A stretch of DNA of 64,000 nucleotides from VXYL01 sp963422285 (GTDB lineage: Bacteria; Pseudomonadota; Gammaproteobacteria; Pseudomonadales; Azotimanducaceae), in NCBI GenBank assembly GCA_963422285.2, contig OY729419.2:1116001-1180000 (forward strand), written 5' to 3'. Shown here piece by piece: positions 25,901 through 34,995 of this stretch. A program made the translations under genes and the position numbers. How positions within the stretch are numbered: position 1 is the first letter of the stretch; each line of letters starts with the position of its first letter. The notes under the pieces are model-generated. The model did no database searches. It was not told the DNA's origin and worked only from the letters and a program-made list of their open reading frames with translations.

Positions 25901-28351
25901 TTGACGCCATCGAACAGACGCCTTCGCGTCGGCATTCTGTCCCCGTTGATTCTCGCCTTGGCCGCAGCCGCCGAATCTGTGGAAAACGACTCAGGCGGCG
26001 TCCTCGCCGTGCCCCGCATGGACGACCCTGGCATCGTCATCGACGGCCGCGTGGACGAATCCGTGTGGCAGACGGTGCCGGCCCACGACAACATGCGGGT
26101 GATGGAGCCGGAAACCCTCGCCGAGCCCACCTACGCTACCGCGTCCCGATTCATCTACACCGCCAAGGGTCTGTATGTCTCCGCGGTGATGAAGCAGCCG
26201 CCGGATACGCGGGTGGCGCGGCTTTCGTCCCGGGATCAGTACATCAATCGCGACAGCTACGGCATTACCCTGGACACCTCCGGCAAAGGCCTGTACGGCT
26301 ACTGGTTCACGGTAAGCCTGGGCGGCTCCTTGGCCGACGGCAAGGTGGCTGCGGAACGCACCATCACCCGCGAATGGGACGGCCCTTGGCAGGGCGCGTC
26401 GGCGACGACGGATACCGGCTGGAGCGCGGAGATGTTCCTGCCTTGGGCCATGATGGCCATGCCCCAGAGCGGGCCGAAGCGCACCCTGGGATTCTGGGTG
26501 GACCGCAAGGTGGCGCACATGGACGAACGCTACAGCTGGCCCGTGCTGCCGTTCACCGCGCCACGCTTCATGTCGGCGCTGAAGCCCATGGCCTTCGACG
26601 ACTTGACGCCGCCGAAACAGTGGGCGGTATTCCCCTACGCCACGGTGGCGGCCGATGCCATCCGGGACGACAACAGCGCCAAGACGGGAGTCGATGTGGT
26701 GTGGCGGCCGTCCACCAACTTCCAGCTGACGGCAGCACTGAACCCGGATTTCGGCGCCGTGGAATCCGACGACGTGGTAGTCAATCTCACCGCCTTCGAG
26801 ACATTCTTCCCGGAAAAGAGGCTGTTCTTCCTGGAAGGCAGCGAAGTCTTCGTCACCTCGCCGCGCGCCAACCCCCAGTCGTCGTCCAGCGGCCCCCAGG
26901 GACAGGGTGCCCGGCGCTCGCCGCGGACCTTCTTCCGCGAGCCCACCACGCTGCTCAACACCCGGCGCATCGGCGGCGCGCCCCGCCATGTGGAGATTCC
27001 GGACGACATCGACATCTCCGGCGTCGAACAGAGCAAGCCGACGGAGCTGCTGGGCGCAGGCAAGATGGTGGGCCAGTCCGGCGGCCTCCGCTACGGCGTA
27101 CTCGCCGCCTTCGAAGACGAAGTGGCACTGCGCGGCACCCGCGAAAGCGACGGTGCCGACGCCGTGTTTCGCGCCGACGGACGCCACTTCGGCGCGGTGC
27201 GCCTACTGTTCGAGAACAGTACCGGGGGCGGGCGCCGAGGCATCGGCTACATGGGCACGATGGTAGACAAGGGCTACGACACCGCATTGGTCCATGGCAT
27301 CGACACCCATTGGCTGGGCGCCAGCGGCAAAGTCGAATGGGACACCCAGTTCATCGCCAGCGACATGGACGATGCACAGGGCTACGGCGTCTACACGGAT
27401 GTCAGCTATACGCCGCGGATCGGCATGTTCAACCGCTGTTCCTTCGAGTACTTGGACGAAGAGCTGAACGTGGGGGATTTCGGCTTCATACGCCGCACCG
27501 ACTCCATCGGCGCCACATGCGGTATCTTCCAGTACTTCACCCGCGGCCTGCCGAAGCGCTTGCGCAACATTCGCGCGTCCGTCTTCGCAAGCTACGAACA
27601 GAACATCGCCGGCCTGCTCACCCGCGCCGGCGTATTCGCGGGCACCGGCTTCACCTTTGCCGACAACTCCCAGCTGCGGCTGATGATCAACTACTTCCCG
27701 AAACGTTGGGACGACCTGAACAGCCGTGGCGAAGGCGCCTTCCGGATTTCCAACCGCCTGTTCGCCCAAGCCCAGTACGGCACCGACTCGGCCAAGCCCC
27801 TTTCCGTTTCCGTCGCGCTCGGCATCGACGGCGAGGAAATGGGCGGCGCCACCCTGCTGTTCGACACTGGCTTCACCTACACGCCGTTCCACCGCTTCTC
27901 GGTGAACTTCGACGTGCGCTACAAGGACCGCGACGGCTGGCTGGTCTACCGGGGCGACCGCGAGTTCACCACCTACCGCGCCTTCGATCTGCAACCCCGC
28001 TTGGCCGTGGACCTGTTTCTCAGCGCCCGCCAGCAACTGCGCCTGACCACCCAGTGGGCCGGCATCAAGGCGCGGGAGCTGCGTTTCATGGAAATCCCGG
28101 AGGGCGGCGGCAACCTGGTCGCCCGCGCTGCGCCCGAAGAGAGCGAGAACTTCGCCATCTCCCGGCTCGTCGCCCAGTTCCGCTACCGCTGGGAGATCGG
28201 CCCGCTGTCCGATCTGTTCGTCGTCTACACGCGCGGCGCCAACCTGCCGGAGCGGCAGGACGACGGTTTCGGCGACCTGTTCGCGGACGCTCTCGACGAG
28301 CCCATTGTCGATATCTTCTTGGTGAAGCTGCGCTACCGATTCGGCTCGTAG
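25901..28351 (+). CDS. DUF5916-type outer-membrane protein with CBM9-like N-terminal domain
   Basis: An 816-residue predicted secreted protein. After a signal sequence (ILSPLILALAAAAESV) comes a CBM9-like beta-sandwich (IVIDGRVDESVWQTVPAHDN to about residue 230), then a long region of alternating beta strands (residues 250-816) that fits an outer-membrane barrel; FFPEKRLFFLEGSEVF is the family signature, and the end (LVKLRYRFGS) resembles barrel C-termini. The start is a TTG, uncertain. The protein is usually linked with polysaccharide or hydrophobic-compound uptake. Confidence 0.82.
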   Translation: MTPSNRRLRVGILSPLILALAAAAESVENDSGGVLAVPRMDDPGIVIDGRVDESVWQTVPAHDNMRVMEPETLAEPTYATASRFIYTAKGLYVSAVMKQPPDTRVARLSSRDQYINRDSYGITLDTSGKGLYGYWFTVSLGGSLADGKVAAERTITREWDGPWQGASATTDTGWSAEMFLPWAMMAMPQSGPKRTLGFWVDRKVAHMDERYSWPVLPFTAPRFMSALKPMAFDDLTPPKQWAVFPYATVAADAIRDDNSAKTGVDVVWRPSTNFQLTAALNPDFGAVESDDVVVNLTAFETFFPEKRLFFLEGSEVFVTSPRANPQSSSSGPQGQGARRSPRTFFREPTTLLNTRRIGGAPRHVEIPDDIDISGVEQSKPTELLGAGKMVGQSGGLRYGVLAAFEDEVALRGTRESDGADAVFRADGRHFGAVRLLFENSTGGGRRGIGYMGTMVDKGYDTALVHGIDTHWLGASGKVEWDTQFIASDMDDAQGYGVYTDVSYTPRIGMFNRCSFEYLDEELNVGDFGFIRRTDSIGATCGIFQYFTRGLPKRLRNIRASVFASYEQNIAGLLTRAGVFAGTGFTFADNSQLRLMINYFPKRWDDLNSRGEGAFRISNRLFAQAQYGTDSAKPLSVSVALGIDGEEMGGATLLFDTGFTYTPFHRFSVNFDVRYKDRDGWLVYRGDREFTTYRAFDLQPRLAVDLFLSARQQLRLTTQWAGIKARELRFMEIPEGGGNLVARAAPEESENFAISRLVAQFRYRWEIGPLSDLFVVYTRGANLPERQDDGFGDLFADALDEPIVDIFLVKLRYRFGS

Positions 28352-28363
28352 CCACGAAGCGGA

Positions 28364-29248
28364 TCAATCTTCCTTGCCGCGGAACCCCTCGTTGCCGCGG
28401 TAGGGCGCGTCCCGGGTTTGGAAGGCATGCTTCAAGCCACCCTCGCGGATCGACTGACCGAAGCTGTAGGTCCACTCGGTCATCTGCGCGAGGGCGTCCT
28501 GCTCGGTGGCGCTGCGCACCGACGAATAGATGCCCATGTTCTCGTAGAAGCGGTTCATGGTGAGCTTGAGCACGGCGAGGTGGTCCGCCGAGCCGTTGGC
28601 GATTCGTTCGGCGAAGGCGATGGTGTTGGCGTCGAGTTCTTCTTTCGGCCAAGCGTAGTTGATCATTTCCACCTCGGCGGCCTCGGCGCCGGTCATGCTG
28701 TCGCCGGTGTAGTAGTACTCCTTGGCCTTGCGCATGCTCATCACCAGCGGCCAGATGTTGCCGTTTCGCGCCGTGCCCAGGCCGCGCAGGCCGGGATGGC
28801 CGATCCGAGTATCGTCGGCGGCCACCACGAGGTCCGTCATCATGGCTAGTTCGCAGCCGCCGGCCAAGGCATAGCCGTGCAGCTGGGCGATGGTGATTTT
28901 GGCCATGTTCCACAGGTACATCTGCACGTCGGTGATCTGCTGCATGGAGGTGCGCACGTTCATCGTCAAGGTGCGGCGCTGGGCATCCTGGGTCTGGTAG
29001 CTGCGTTCGCCGGGGCGGCGCTCGCGGCCGGGCGTCAGATCGTAGCCGGCGCTGAAGCAGCGGCCGGCGCCGCGCAGAATGATCGCCCGGCAGCCTTGGT
29101 CGGCTTCGAGATCGTGCAGGCACTCGTTGAGCTCGCTGAACAGCTCGCCGGTGAGGGCGTTCATCTTTTCCGGGCGGTTGAGCGTGATGCGCGCCAGCCG
29201 ATCGTCGGTACCTAGCCGTTCCAGGATCAGGGTGTTGTAGTCCGCCAT
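28364..29248 (-). CDS. Enoyl-CoA hydratase/isomerase family protein, paralog
   Basis: A 294-residue crotonase, close in sequence to the one at 8994-9899. Shared stretches include MADYNTLILERLGTDDR at the start, IILRGAGRCFSAGYDLTPG, and LHGYALAGGCELAMMTDLVVAADDTRIGHPGLRGLGTARNG. Like its paralog it lacks the usual second acidic residue, so the two may share a non-hydratase function. Its downstream end is convergent with the DUF5916 gene. Confidence 0.88.
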   Translation of the reverse strand: MADYNTLILERLGTDDRLARITLNRPEKMNALTGELFSELNECLHDLEADQGCRAIILRGAGRCFSAGYDLTPGRERRPGERSYQTQDAQRRTLTMNVRTSMQQITDVQMYLWNMAKITIAQLHGYALAGGCELAMMTDLVVAADDTRIGHPGLRGLGTARNGNIWPLVMSMRKAKEYYYTGDSMTGAEAAEVEMINYAWPKEELDANTIAFAERIANGSADHLAVLKLTMNRFYENMGIYSSVRSATEQDALAQMTEWTYSFGQSIREGGLKHAFQTRDAPYRGNEGFRGKED

Positions 29249-29332
29249 GTGGGTGGTCTCCTTGGGGTCGCTTTGGATGTCAAGAATACTGGTTGATGCA
29301 CCGCTAGGAGAAGACGTTCGCCACGGCGCAGG

Positions 29333-29870
29333 TCATCGTCTCTCCGGTGTCTCGCTCAGCAGCGTCTCGATGCGCACCACCCGCTCGCGCACATGCCCGA
29401 CCTCCTCCCGGAGATCGCCCACCTCCCTGCGGACATCGCCGATCTCCTGGCGTATGGCGTCATGCTCCTGCTTCATTTCCGCGCGCAAGGCGTCGTGCTC
29501 CCGCTTCATCTCCGCGCGCAGGGAGTCGTGCTCGCCTTCCATGTCCTTGCGCAAGGTGCCGATTTCCCTGAGCAGGTCGGTATGGATGCGTTCCATGCCG
29601 ACGCGCAGGTCGGCGACTTGCTGGTAGAGGACGCCGAAGCCGGCCATGACCGCCGTCAGCGCAAAGGCGCCGATCCACTTGAACTGCCGGAACTCGTCCC
29701 GGCGAACGAAGTCCGTTTCGGCTTTTGCGGCAGCCTCGCTCTTGCGAGACGTCTTCGCGGGAGAGCGCGAATGCCTGCTCCAAAGCCGATATCCGGCCGG
29801 CCAGGGTCTTCACTGTCGCATCGTATTCCTGTCGGGGTTCCCCGGCGTCAGGATTCATCGTAGCTGCCAT
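29333..29870 (-). pseudogene. Frameshifted coiled-coil membrane protein
   Basis: Two frames join: an N-terminal part (MAATMNPDAGEP, LAGRISALEQAFAL) and a C-terminal part with a membrane helix (FKWIGAFALTAVMAGFGVL) and a long charged coiled coil whose seven-residue REHDALRAEMKQ unit repeats about four times. A single extra base near 29760 (a CTCTCCC run) breaks it; without it the protein would be about 178 residues. Similar small helical proteins occur widely. The function is unknown. Confidence 0.6.
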
Positions 29871-30033
29871 GTTCGGCTCGTCGTCTTGTCGTACTAGGGA
29901 CATTTTGGCGGAACTCGAACCTCGTTCTCTAGCAGCAATCTCTGAATTTTCCGTAGGACGATGGCGCCTTGTCGTGTCAGCCAACGCCGTTGTTTCGATC
30001 CCCGAGGGCCATGTCGCGGTTCCCGAACGCGCT

Positions 30034-31056
30034 TCAGTCCCAGACTTTCTCCCAGCGCCGGCTCGCCATCGAGCGGTACATCGCCAGCGCGGTGCGCAGT
30101 TCGCCCAGCGAGAAAGCCGGCGCGGCCGCCAAAGGCTTGCCGTCCAGCACGGCCAAGCTGAAGTCGTGCAGCTCGACGCCGTAGCTGTCCGCCTTGCCGG
30201 GAAACGTGTTCATGATCGTCGTGCCGCCGGGATGCGCGGTGTCGAACAGCAGCAGTCGCCCGTCGCGGCCATGCTCGACGACCAGTTCGCCCTTGGCGCC
30301 GGTGATGCGGAAGTCCTCGCTGGGGGCCGCCGGACTTGTGCTCAGCAGGGCGTCGAAGGAGGCGGCGACGCCGCTGGCGAAGCGCAGAAGGGCGTGCGCC
30401 CAGGATTCTCCTTCCATGCCGGCGATATGGCTGCCGGCGACGGCCACCACCTCGTCGATCTCGCCGAGCATCATGCGCAAGGGACGTATCCAGTGGGCGC
30501 CGCCGTCGATGCAGATGCCGCCGCCAGCCCGGGCCAGTTCGAAGCGCCAGGGCTTGGGCTGGTCCGGATCCAGGCGCAGAGGGTCGTAGAAGCAGGCACG
30601 AGCGGTGACGACATCGCCAATGGTACCGGCGTCGATCAGCTCCCGCGCCTTGAGAATATCCGGCCAGTACTGGGCCTGTTCGGCGATCATGAACACGGTG
30701 CCGGCCCGCTCGGCGGCGGCGAGGATGCGGGCACAGCTTTCGAGATCGGGCGCCATGGGCTTTTCCAGCACGACGTGCTTGCCGGCGCGAAACGAATCCA
30801 CCGCCGCCTGCTCATGCAGATCGTGGGGCAGCATCAAATCCACGGCATCGAAATCGCCCTCGGCCAGGGCTTCGGCGAGGGACGGAAACGCCGCCGCGCC
30901 GGTGCGTTCCGCCATCGCCTGGGCACACTGGCGATCGGCATCCACCACCGCGGTCACCTTCAGACGAGGGGCGTGATGGCGAATGCCGCGCCAATGCGCG
31001 CGGGCGATATTGCCGCAGCCTACCAAGGCGATGTGGACATGCTCGGAGTTCGCCAT
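30034..31056 (-). CDS. Gfo/Idh/MocA family oxidoreductase
   Basis: A 340-residue NAD(P)-dependent dehydrogenase, probably acting on sugars or inositol-like compounds. N-terminal Rossmann fold with HIALVGCGNIARAHWRGI, then the EKPMA loop with its catalytic-site Lys (VVLEKPMAPD), and a C-terminal alpha/beta domain with GGGICIDGGAHWIRPL around the His of the substrate pocket. Start MANSEHVHIALVG was selected over an upstream extension. It lies in a region of catabolic genes. Confidence 0.9.
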   Translation of the reverse strand: MANSEHVHIALVGCGNIARAHWRGIRHHAPRLKVTAVVDADRQCAQAMAERTGAAAFPSLAEALAEGDFDAVDLMLPHDLHEQAAVDSFRAGKHVVLEKPMAPDLESCARILAAAERAGTVFMIAEQAQYWPDILKARELIDAGTIGDVVTARACFYDPLRLDPDQPKPWRFELARAGGGICIDGGAHWIRPLRMMLGEIDEVVAVAGSHIAGMEGESWAHALLRFASGVAASFDALLSTSPAAPSEDFRITGAKGELVVEHGRDGRLLLFDTAHPGGTTIMNTFPGKADSYGVELHDFSLAVLDGKPLAAAPAFSLGELRTALAMYRSMASRRWEKVWD

Positions 31057-31126
31057 GGCAATGGCCCAGCGGGGAAGGACCATTTATCATGCATATAGGG
31101 TTGTTGCCGTCAAATGCCGATACGCT

Positions 31127-31270
31127 CGGGTAATGGCTCAGTTTGAATCCGTGTCGTCGTTCTGCATCATGCAACCGCAAGATGCAGGGGCATGAGAAGG
31201 CATCGAATGCCGTATGCAGTGGCATCCGCAGCGGCACTGCTTAATCCAAAGTCGAACCGAGCCGCTGCCC
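31127..31270. repeat. Dispersed repeat with terminal inverted repeats, copy 2
   Basis: A 144-base element matching copy 1 at 19633-19775 along its length. The right end reads, in reverse complement, GGGCAGCGGCTCGGTTCGA; the left (CGGGTAATGGCTCAGTTTGA) is less well kept. It lies between the Gfo/Idh/MocA and PhyH genes, outside coding sequence. Confidence 0.8.
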
Positions 31271-31347
31271 ACCGCCCGCGCCGAGCCGATTTTGCCTGCC
31301 GTCGTCCGCGCCTTGGTTCTGCATTGGGCCGGGTCGTTCGCGGATGG

Positions 31348-32511
31348 TCAGATGCCGATGTCTTGCAGATTGTAGTCCTTGATGTCCGCCTTCGCTGCCG
31401 GCGTCCAGCGGTAGCGATCTTCCTCGCCGACGAAGGGCTGGTAGACGTATTGCTTCTCGTCGGGGAAGCGCTGGCGACGGGCGTCGATGGCGTAGGCGAT
31501 CAGGCGCGAGCGGCGGCGAATGTAGGCGTTGGTGTAGACGCTCACCGGATTGTGGACGCCGCCGCTTCTGACGTTGTGGACGAACTTGCGGCGGTGGAAG
31601 CCGAAATTCAGCGTCACCCGCACGTCCGGGCTGGTGTTGGCGAAGGAACCGTGGATGGCTTGGCGGTTGGTGATGGCGACATCGCCGGGGCCGCAGATCA
31701 GCGGCACGGCGGCGGGCAGTCGATCCGACCCTGCAGCTGCCACCATGGCCTTGATGTCGGCCTTGCCTGCGCGATGGGAACCCGGCACCACCCACAGGCC
31801 GTTAGCGGCGTTGCAGCCGTAGAGCTGGGCCATGAAGTTGAAGCCGTGGCTGCGCTCGTCGAGGGCGGGATTGTTCCAGTGCGTCCAGCCGTCCTGATGC
31901 CAGGCCACGCTGCCGCCGAGGCCCGGCTGCTTGATCCACACGGCTTCGTTGAAGGGCGTGAAGTCCGGGCCGTTGACGGCGGCCGCCACCCGCAGCAGTT
32001 GCGGATGGCCGTACAGACGCAGGCAGGCTGCGGAAAACTGCAACGAGCCGAGCACGATCTGGACGACGTATTCGGGCGCGTCCGCCGGCGGCGTCGGCTC
32101 GATCATCTTCGCCGGATGACGTCCGTAGGAGGCATCGGTGCCGCCGATGGGATCCGACAGCGGCTTGACCCAGCCGACGGTTCTGCCTTGGCAGTCGGCG
32201 CCCAGTGCGGGGCGGCCGCGGCGATCGACGGACGCATCCTTGTCCACCGGCGCCCGCTCCAGCAGGTCCGCCACATCGGCTTCGAGATCGGCCAGCTCGT
32301 CGGGCCGCAGCACGTTCTCGAAGACGTAGAAGCCGTGGCGGTAGTAGGCGTCCCAGATCGCCGGCTCCAGGTGGCCGTCGGCGTCGCAGCAAATCGGCCC
32401 GCGGTTGCCCAGCGCCAACGCTCGCTCCGTGCCCTGCTCACGGTAGCGAGCCATGGCGGGTTCGTCTTCGCCGTAATCGACGATGGGGGCTTTTCGCAGC
32501 GGCAGGTTCAT
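31348..32511 (-). CDS. Phytanoyl-CoA dioxygenase (PhyH) family oxygenase
   Basis: A 387-residue Fe(II)/2-oxoglutarate oxygenase-like protein. The iron site is AWHQDGWTHW (HxD at about residue 215) with the distal His in NRQAIHGSFANTSPDVRVTL, whose Arg would bind 2-oxoglutarate. Two-gene operon: its upstream GTG start option overlaps the stop of the enolase-superfamily gene by four bases, and the ATG lies six bases further in. It is a close paralog of the gene at 34996-36147 (same opening, same PGLG(S/G)SVAWHQDG, same C-terminal motif ending in IRDIAI/LQDIGI). Confidence 0.9.
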   Translation of the reverse strand: MNLPLRKAPIVDYGEDEPAMARYREQGTERALALGNRGPICCDADGHLEPAIWDAYYRHGFYVFENVLRPDELADLEADVADLLERAPVDKDASVDRRGRPALGADCQGRTVGWVKPLSDPIGGTDASYGRHPAKMIEPTPPADAPEYVVQIVLGSLQFSAACLRLYGHPQLLRVAAAVNGPDFTPFNEAVWIKQPGLGGSVAWHQDGWTHWNNPALDERSHGFNFMAQLYGCNAANGLWVVPGSHRAGKADIKAMVAAAGSDRLPAAVPLICGPGDVAITNRQAIHGSFANTSPDVRVTLNFGFHRRKFVHNVRSGGVHNPVSVYTNAYIRRRSRLIAYAIDARRQRFPDEKQYVYQPFVGEEDRYRWTPAAKADIKDYNLQDIGI

Positions 32512-32516
32512 GGCGG

Positions 32517-33605
32517 TCACCGGGCGGTCAGCCGCGCCACCGCGGCTTCGTTCAGTTCAATGCCGAAGCCGGGCTTGTCGCCGAGTTCCATGATGCCGTC
32601 CTTCGGCAGCACATCTTCGCCGTAGAGCTCCGCCACATCGTCGAGGGGACCCGAGAACTCGATGGAGAACTCGTGCGGACGGGTGGCGTTCTGCACGGTG
32701 GCGTAGACGTGCAGCGACGCCATGGAGTTGATGCCGGCCTGGGGGCTGTGGGGCATCACGGGCTTGTCCAGCGTGGTCGCGTATTCGTAGATGCGCTTGA
32801 CCTCGCTGGGACCGCCGGCGTTGAGGATGTCCGGCTGCAGGATGTCCGGGTCGCCGAGCAGCACCAAGTGGTGGAACCACCAGCGAAAGGCATCCTGCTC
32901 GCCGGCGGACACCGCCACGTCCAGGGCGTCGCTCACCTGCTTGAGACCTGGCAGGTCGTAGTGGGGGATGGGTTCCTCGAAGTGGTCGATGCCGAGTTCC
33001 TCGAAGCGGCGGCCCTGCTGGATCGCCGTGGATACGGAATAGCCGTTGTTGGCGTCGAAACCCAGGTATTCGCCGCCGGCGAGGAATTCCCGCGCCAGCT
33101 TGAACAGCTGGAAGTCCTTCTCCGGATCCGCGTCCTGGCGCCAGCCACGCCAATCCATGCGGATCTTGAAGGCACGGAAGCCGCGCTGCCAGCCGTCCTG
33201 GACCAGCGCCAGCATTTCCTCCGGCTGCATGCGCCAGCCGGAGCCGGTACTCCAGTACAGCGGGATGGTGGTGCGCCGAGCGCCGCCCATCAGGACATGC
33301 ACGGGCAGGCCGGCATCCTTGCCGAGCAGGTCCCACAGCGCCACGTCCACCACGCCCACCACCCAGCCCGGCAGCTTGAAGAAGCGTTCCTCCCGGCCGA
33401 GGGCGAGGGTTTCCCAATGCCGGTCGATCAGGCGCGGGTCTTCGCCGACGAGCGCCGGCCGGATGGCGCTTTCGAGATAGGCGTCGAAGACGGCGTTGTT
33501 GCGGCCGGGGATTTCCGCCCAGCCTTCGACGCCAGCGTCCGTTTGCAGGCGCAGCAGGCCCTTGCCGATGGCAAGGGGTGTGCGAGTGATGTCGGTGATC
33601 TTCAT
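32517..33605 (-). CDS. Mandelate racemase/muconate-lactonizing enzyme family protein
   Basis: A 362-residue enolase-superfamily protein. The capping N-terminal domain (VDVALWDLLGKDAGLPVHVLMGG) is followed by the barrel with FKIRMDWRGW (KxR in the second-strand position), the metal ligands in GFDANNGYS and HFEEPIPHYD, SAGEQDAFRWW, and ILQPDILNAGGPSEVKRI. It would racemise, dehydrate or cycloisomerise a carboxylic acid. It is directly coupled to the PhyH gene downstream. Confidence 0.92.
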   Translation of the reverse strand: MKITDITRTPLAIGKGLLRLQTDAGVEGWAEIPGRNNAVFDAYLESAIRPALVGEDPRLIDRHWETLALGREERFFKLPGWVVGVVDVALWDLLGKDAGLPVHVLMGGARRTTIPLYWSTGSGWRMQPEEMLALVQDGWQRGFRAFKIRMDWRGWRQDADPEKDFQLFKLAREFLAGGEYLGFDANNGYSVSTAIQQGRRFEELGIDHFEEPIPHYDLPGLKQVSDALDVAVSAGEQDAFRWWFHHLVLLGDPDILQPDILNAGGPSEVKRIYEYATTLDKPVMPHSPQAGINSMASLHVYATVQNATRPHEFSIEFSGPLDDVAELYGEDVLPKDGIMELGDKPGFGIELNEAAVARLTAR

Positions 33606-33757
33606 GGCATCCACTATAGCAAACGATTTTGCATTCTTAACTCCATTGGAAACTGGATGCAGGCATGCTCAACCAATAAACGCGCCACCTTGCCATATAA
33701 CAGCGTGTCGCGGAGCCAAGTGTATGAGTCCCGTGGCAAACGGATGGCAAATAGCAC

Positions 33758-34771
33758 TCAAGGATGCGCTGCCAGCACCGCGTCCCAGACCACTTCCGAG
33801 GCGGCAACGCCGAGCGCCGTGACGGACCACTCCGGCCGATGCACTTCGCGGGTGGAGACGGCCCAGAACGCATCGCCGTCGTCGCGGGTGTGGAACGGCT
33901 GGATCGCCCGCGCCATGGAACTGTGTACTTGGCGGCCGAGTTGGACCAGGTCGTGGCCTTGCACGGTCTGATTGGTGACCAGCACGGTGAGCGTGGTGTT
34001 GCCCTGGGCCGGTTTCTTGCCGATGTGCCGCGCCAAGTCGTCGGCGAAGCTGGAGCGCTCGCCGGTGGCGGGGTCTCGATGGCCGAGCACGATCTTGCCG
34101 TTGCGGTCGAAGATCGCGCCGATGGCGTTGAGCACGGTGCAGGCGAAGAACTTGACGCCGCCGATTTCCCGAAACGCCGCCCCTTGTCCCGCGGGTTCGC
34201 CGCGGTCGAAGGCGAAGCCGTTGCCGACGGTGACGAAGATGCCGGCGCCGCGAGCGCCCAGCGGAAACCGTCCGGGCATGGCGCTGTCGAAGGCAGCTCG
34301 GCCGAGACGCTTGTCCGGATAGATGCCGTTGTCGCGTCCGCCGAAGTCGTAGACGATGCCGCCGCTCACCAGGGGGATGGTGTCCCAGCGCACGTTGCCG
34401 TCGCCTCGCGCCAGCAGTCCGGCGGCAACGCCGCTGACGGCTTCGAGGCCGAGCAGGGAGCCGCCGGCCAAGGTGATGGCATGGACGAAGCCGTAGTCGC
34501 CGACCACGCCCGGCGAGCCGCCGCGCACGTCTAGAGCCATGGCTGCGCCGTTCGGAAAGTGCAGCACCGTAACGCCCGTGGGGCCGTCCGGGTATTCGGC
34601 GATGCCCACCCGGAATGCCGGAAAGTCGAAGTCGAGCAGGCGCTCGCCAGGATTGGTTCGCATGGGCAGGTTCGGGTCGTCGCTAGTCTTCACGGCCGCT
34701 TGCGCCCAGGCGCATGCCGCCAGCAGGACCGTCAACGCGATGAGGAATCGCGTAATGTCGCGCCTGCGCAC
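33758..34771 (-). CDS. P1-family peptidase (DmpA/NylC-like), secreted
   Basis: A 337-residue protein with a signal sequence (FLIALTVLLAACAWAQA). Core motifs are ALDVRGGSPGVVGDYGFVHA, LAGGSLLGLEAVSGVAAGLLA, and the autoprocessing segment around GNTTLTVLVTNQTVQ, where a Thr would be the exposed N-terminal nucleophile. Family members are aminopeptidases or amide hydrolases (for example on D-amino acids or nylon oligomers). It lies between the enolase-superfamily gene (same strand) and a divergent PhyH gene. Confidence 0.85.
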   Translation of the reverse strand: MRRRDITRFLIALTVLLAACAWAQAAVKTSDDPNLPMRTNPGERLLDFDFPAFRVGIAEYPDGPTGVTVLHFPNGAAMALDVRGGSPGVVGDYGFVHAITLAGGSLLGLEAVSGVAAGLLARGDGNVRWDTIPLVSGGIVYDFGGRDNGIYPDKRLGRAAFDSAMPGRFPLGARGAGIFVTVGNGFAFDRGEPAGQGAAFREIGGVKFFACTVLNAIGAIFDRNGKIVLGHRDPATGERSSFADDLARHIGKKPAQGNTTLTVLVTNQTVQGHDLVQLGRQVHSSMARAIQPFHTRDDGDAFWAVSTREVHRPEWSVTALGVAASEVVWDAVLAAHP

Positions 34772-34995
34772 GAGCGAGGGTCTCCAAAAAACAGGTGAAC
34801 AGGTTGGCTAGCCTAAAGCAAATGGCAGCAACGGGTCCGGCGAATTTCTGATACGGTGGACGCAAGCCTCCGGCCATCCAATACCAAGCAGGGCATGCCA
34901 CGGTCCCGGCTAGCGGCACTGTGAACGAACGCGGCAGCCGAGCGGCAGGGCGAGCAGCGAGTTCGGCAACAACAGGCGGGCGGAGCGAGAACGCT

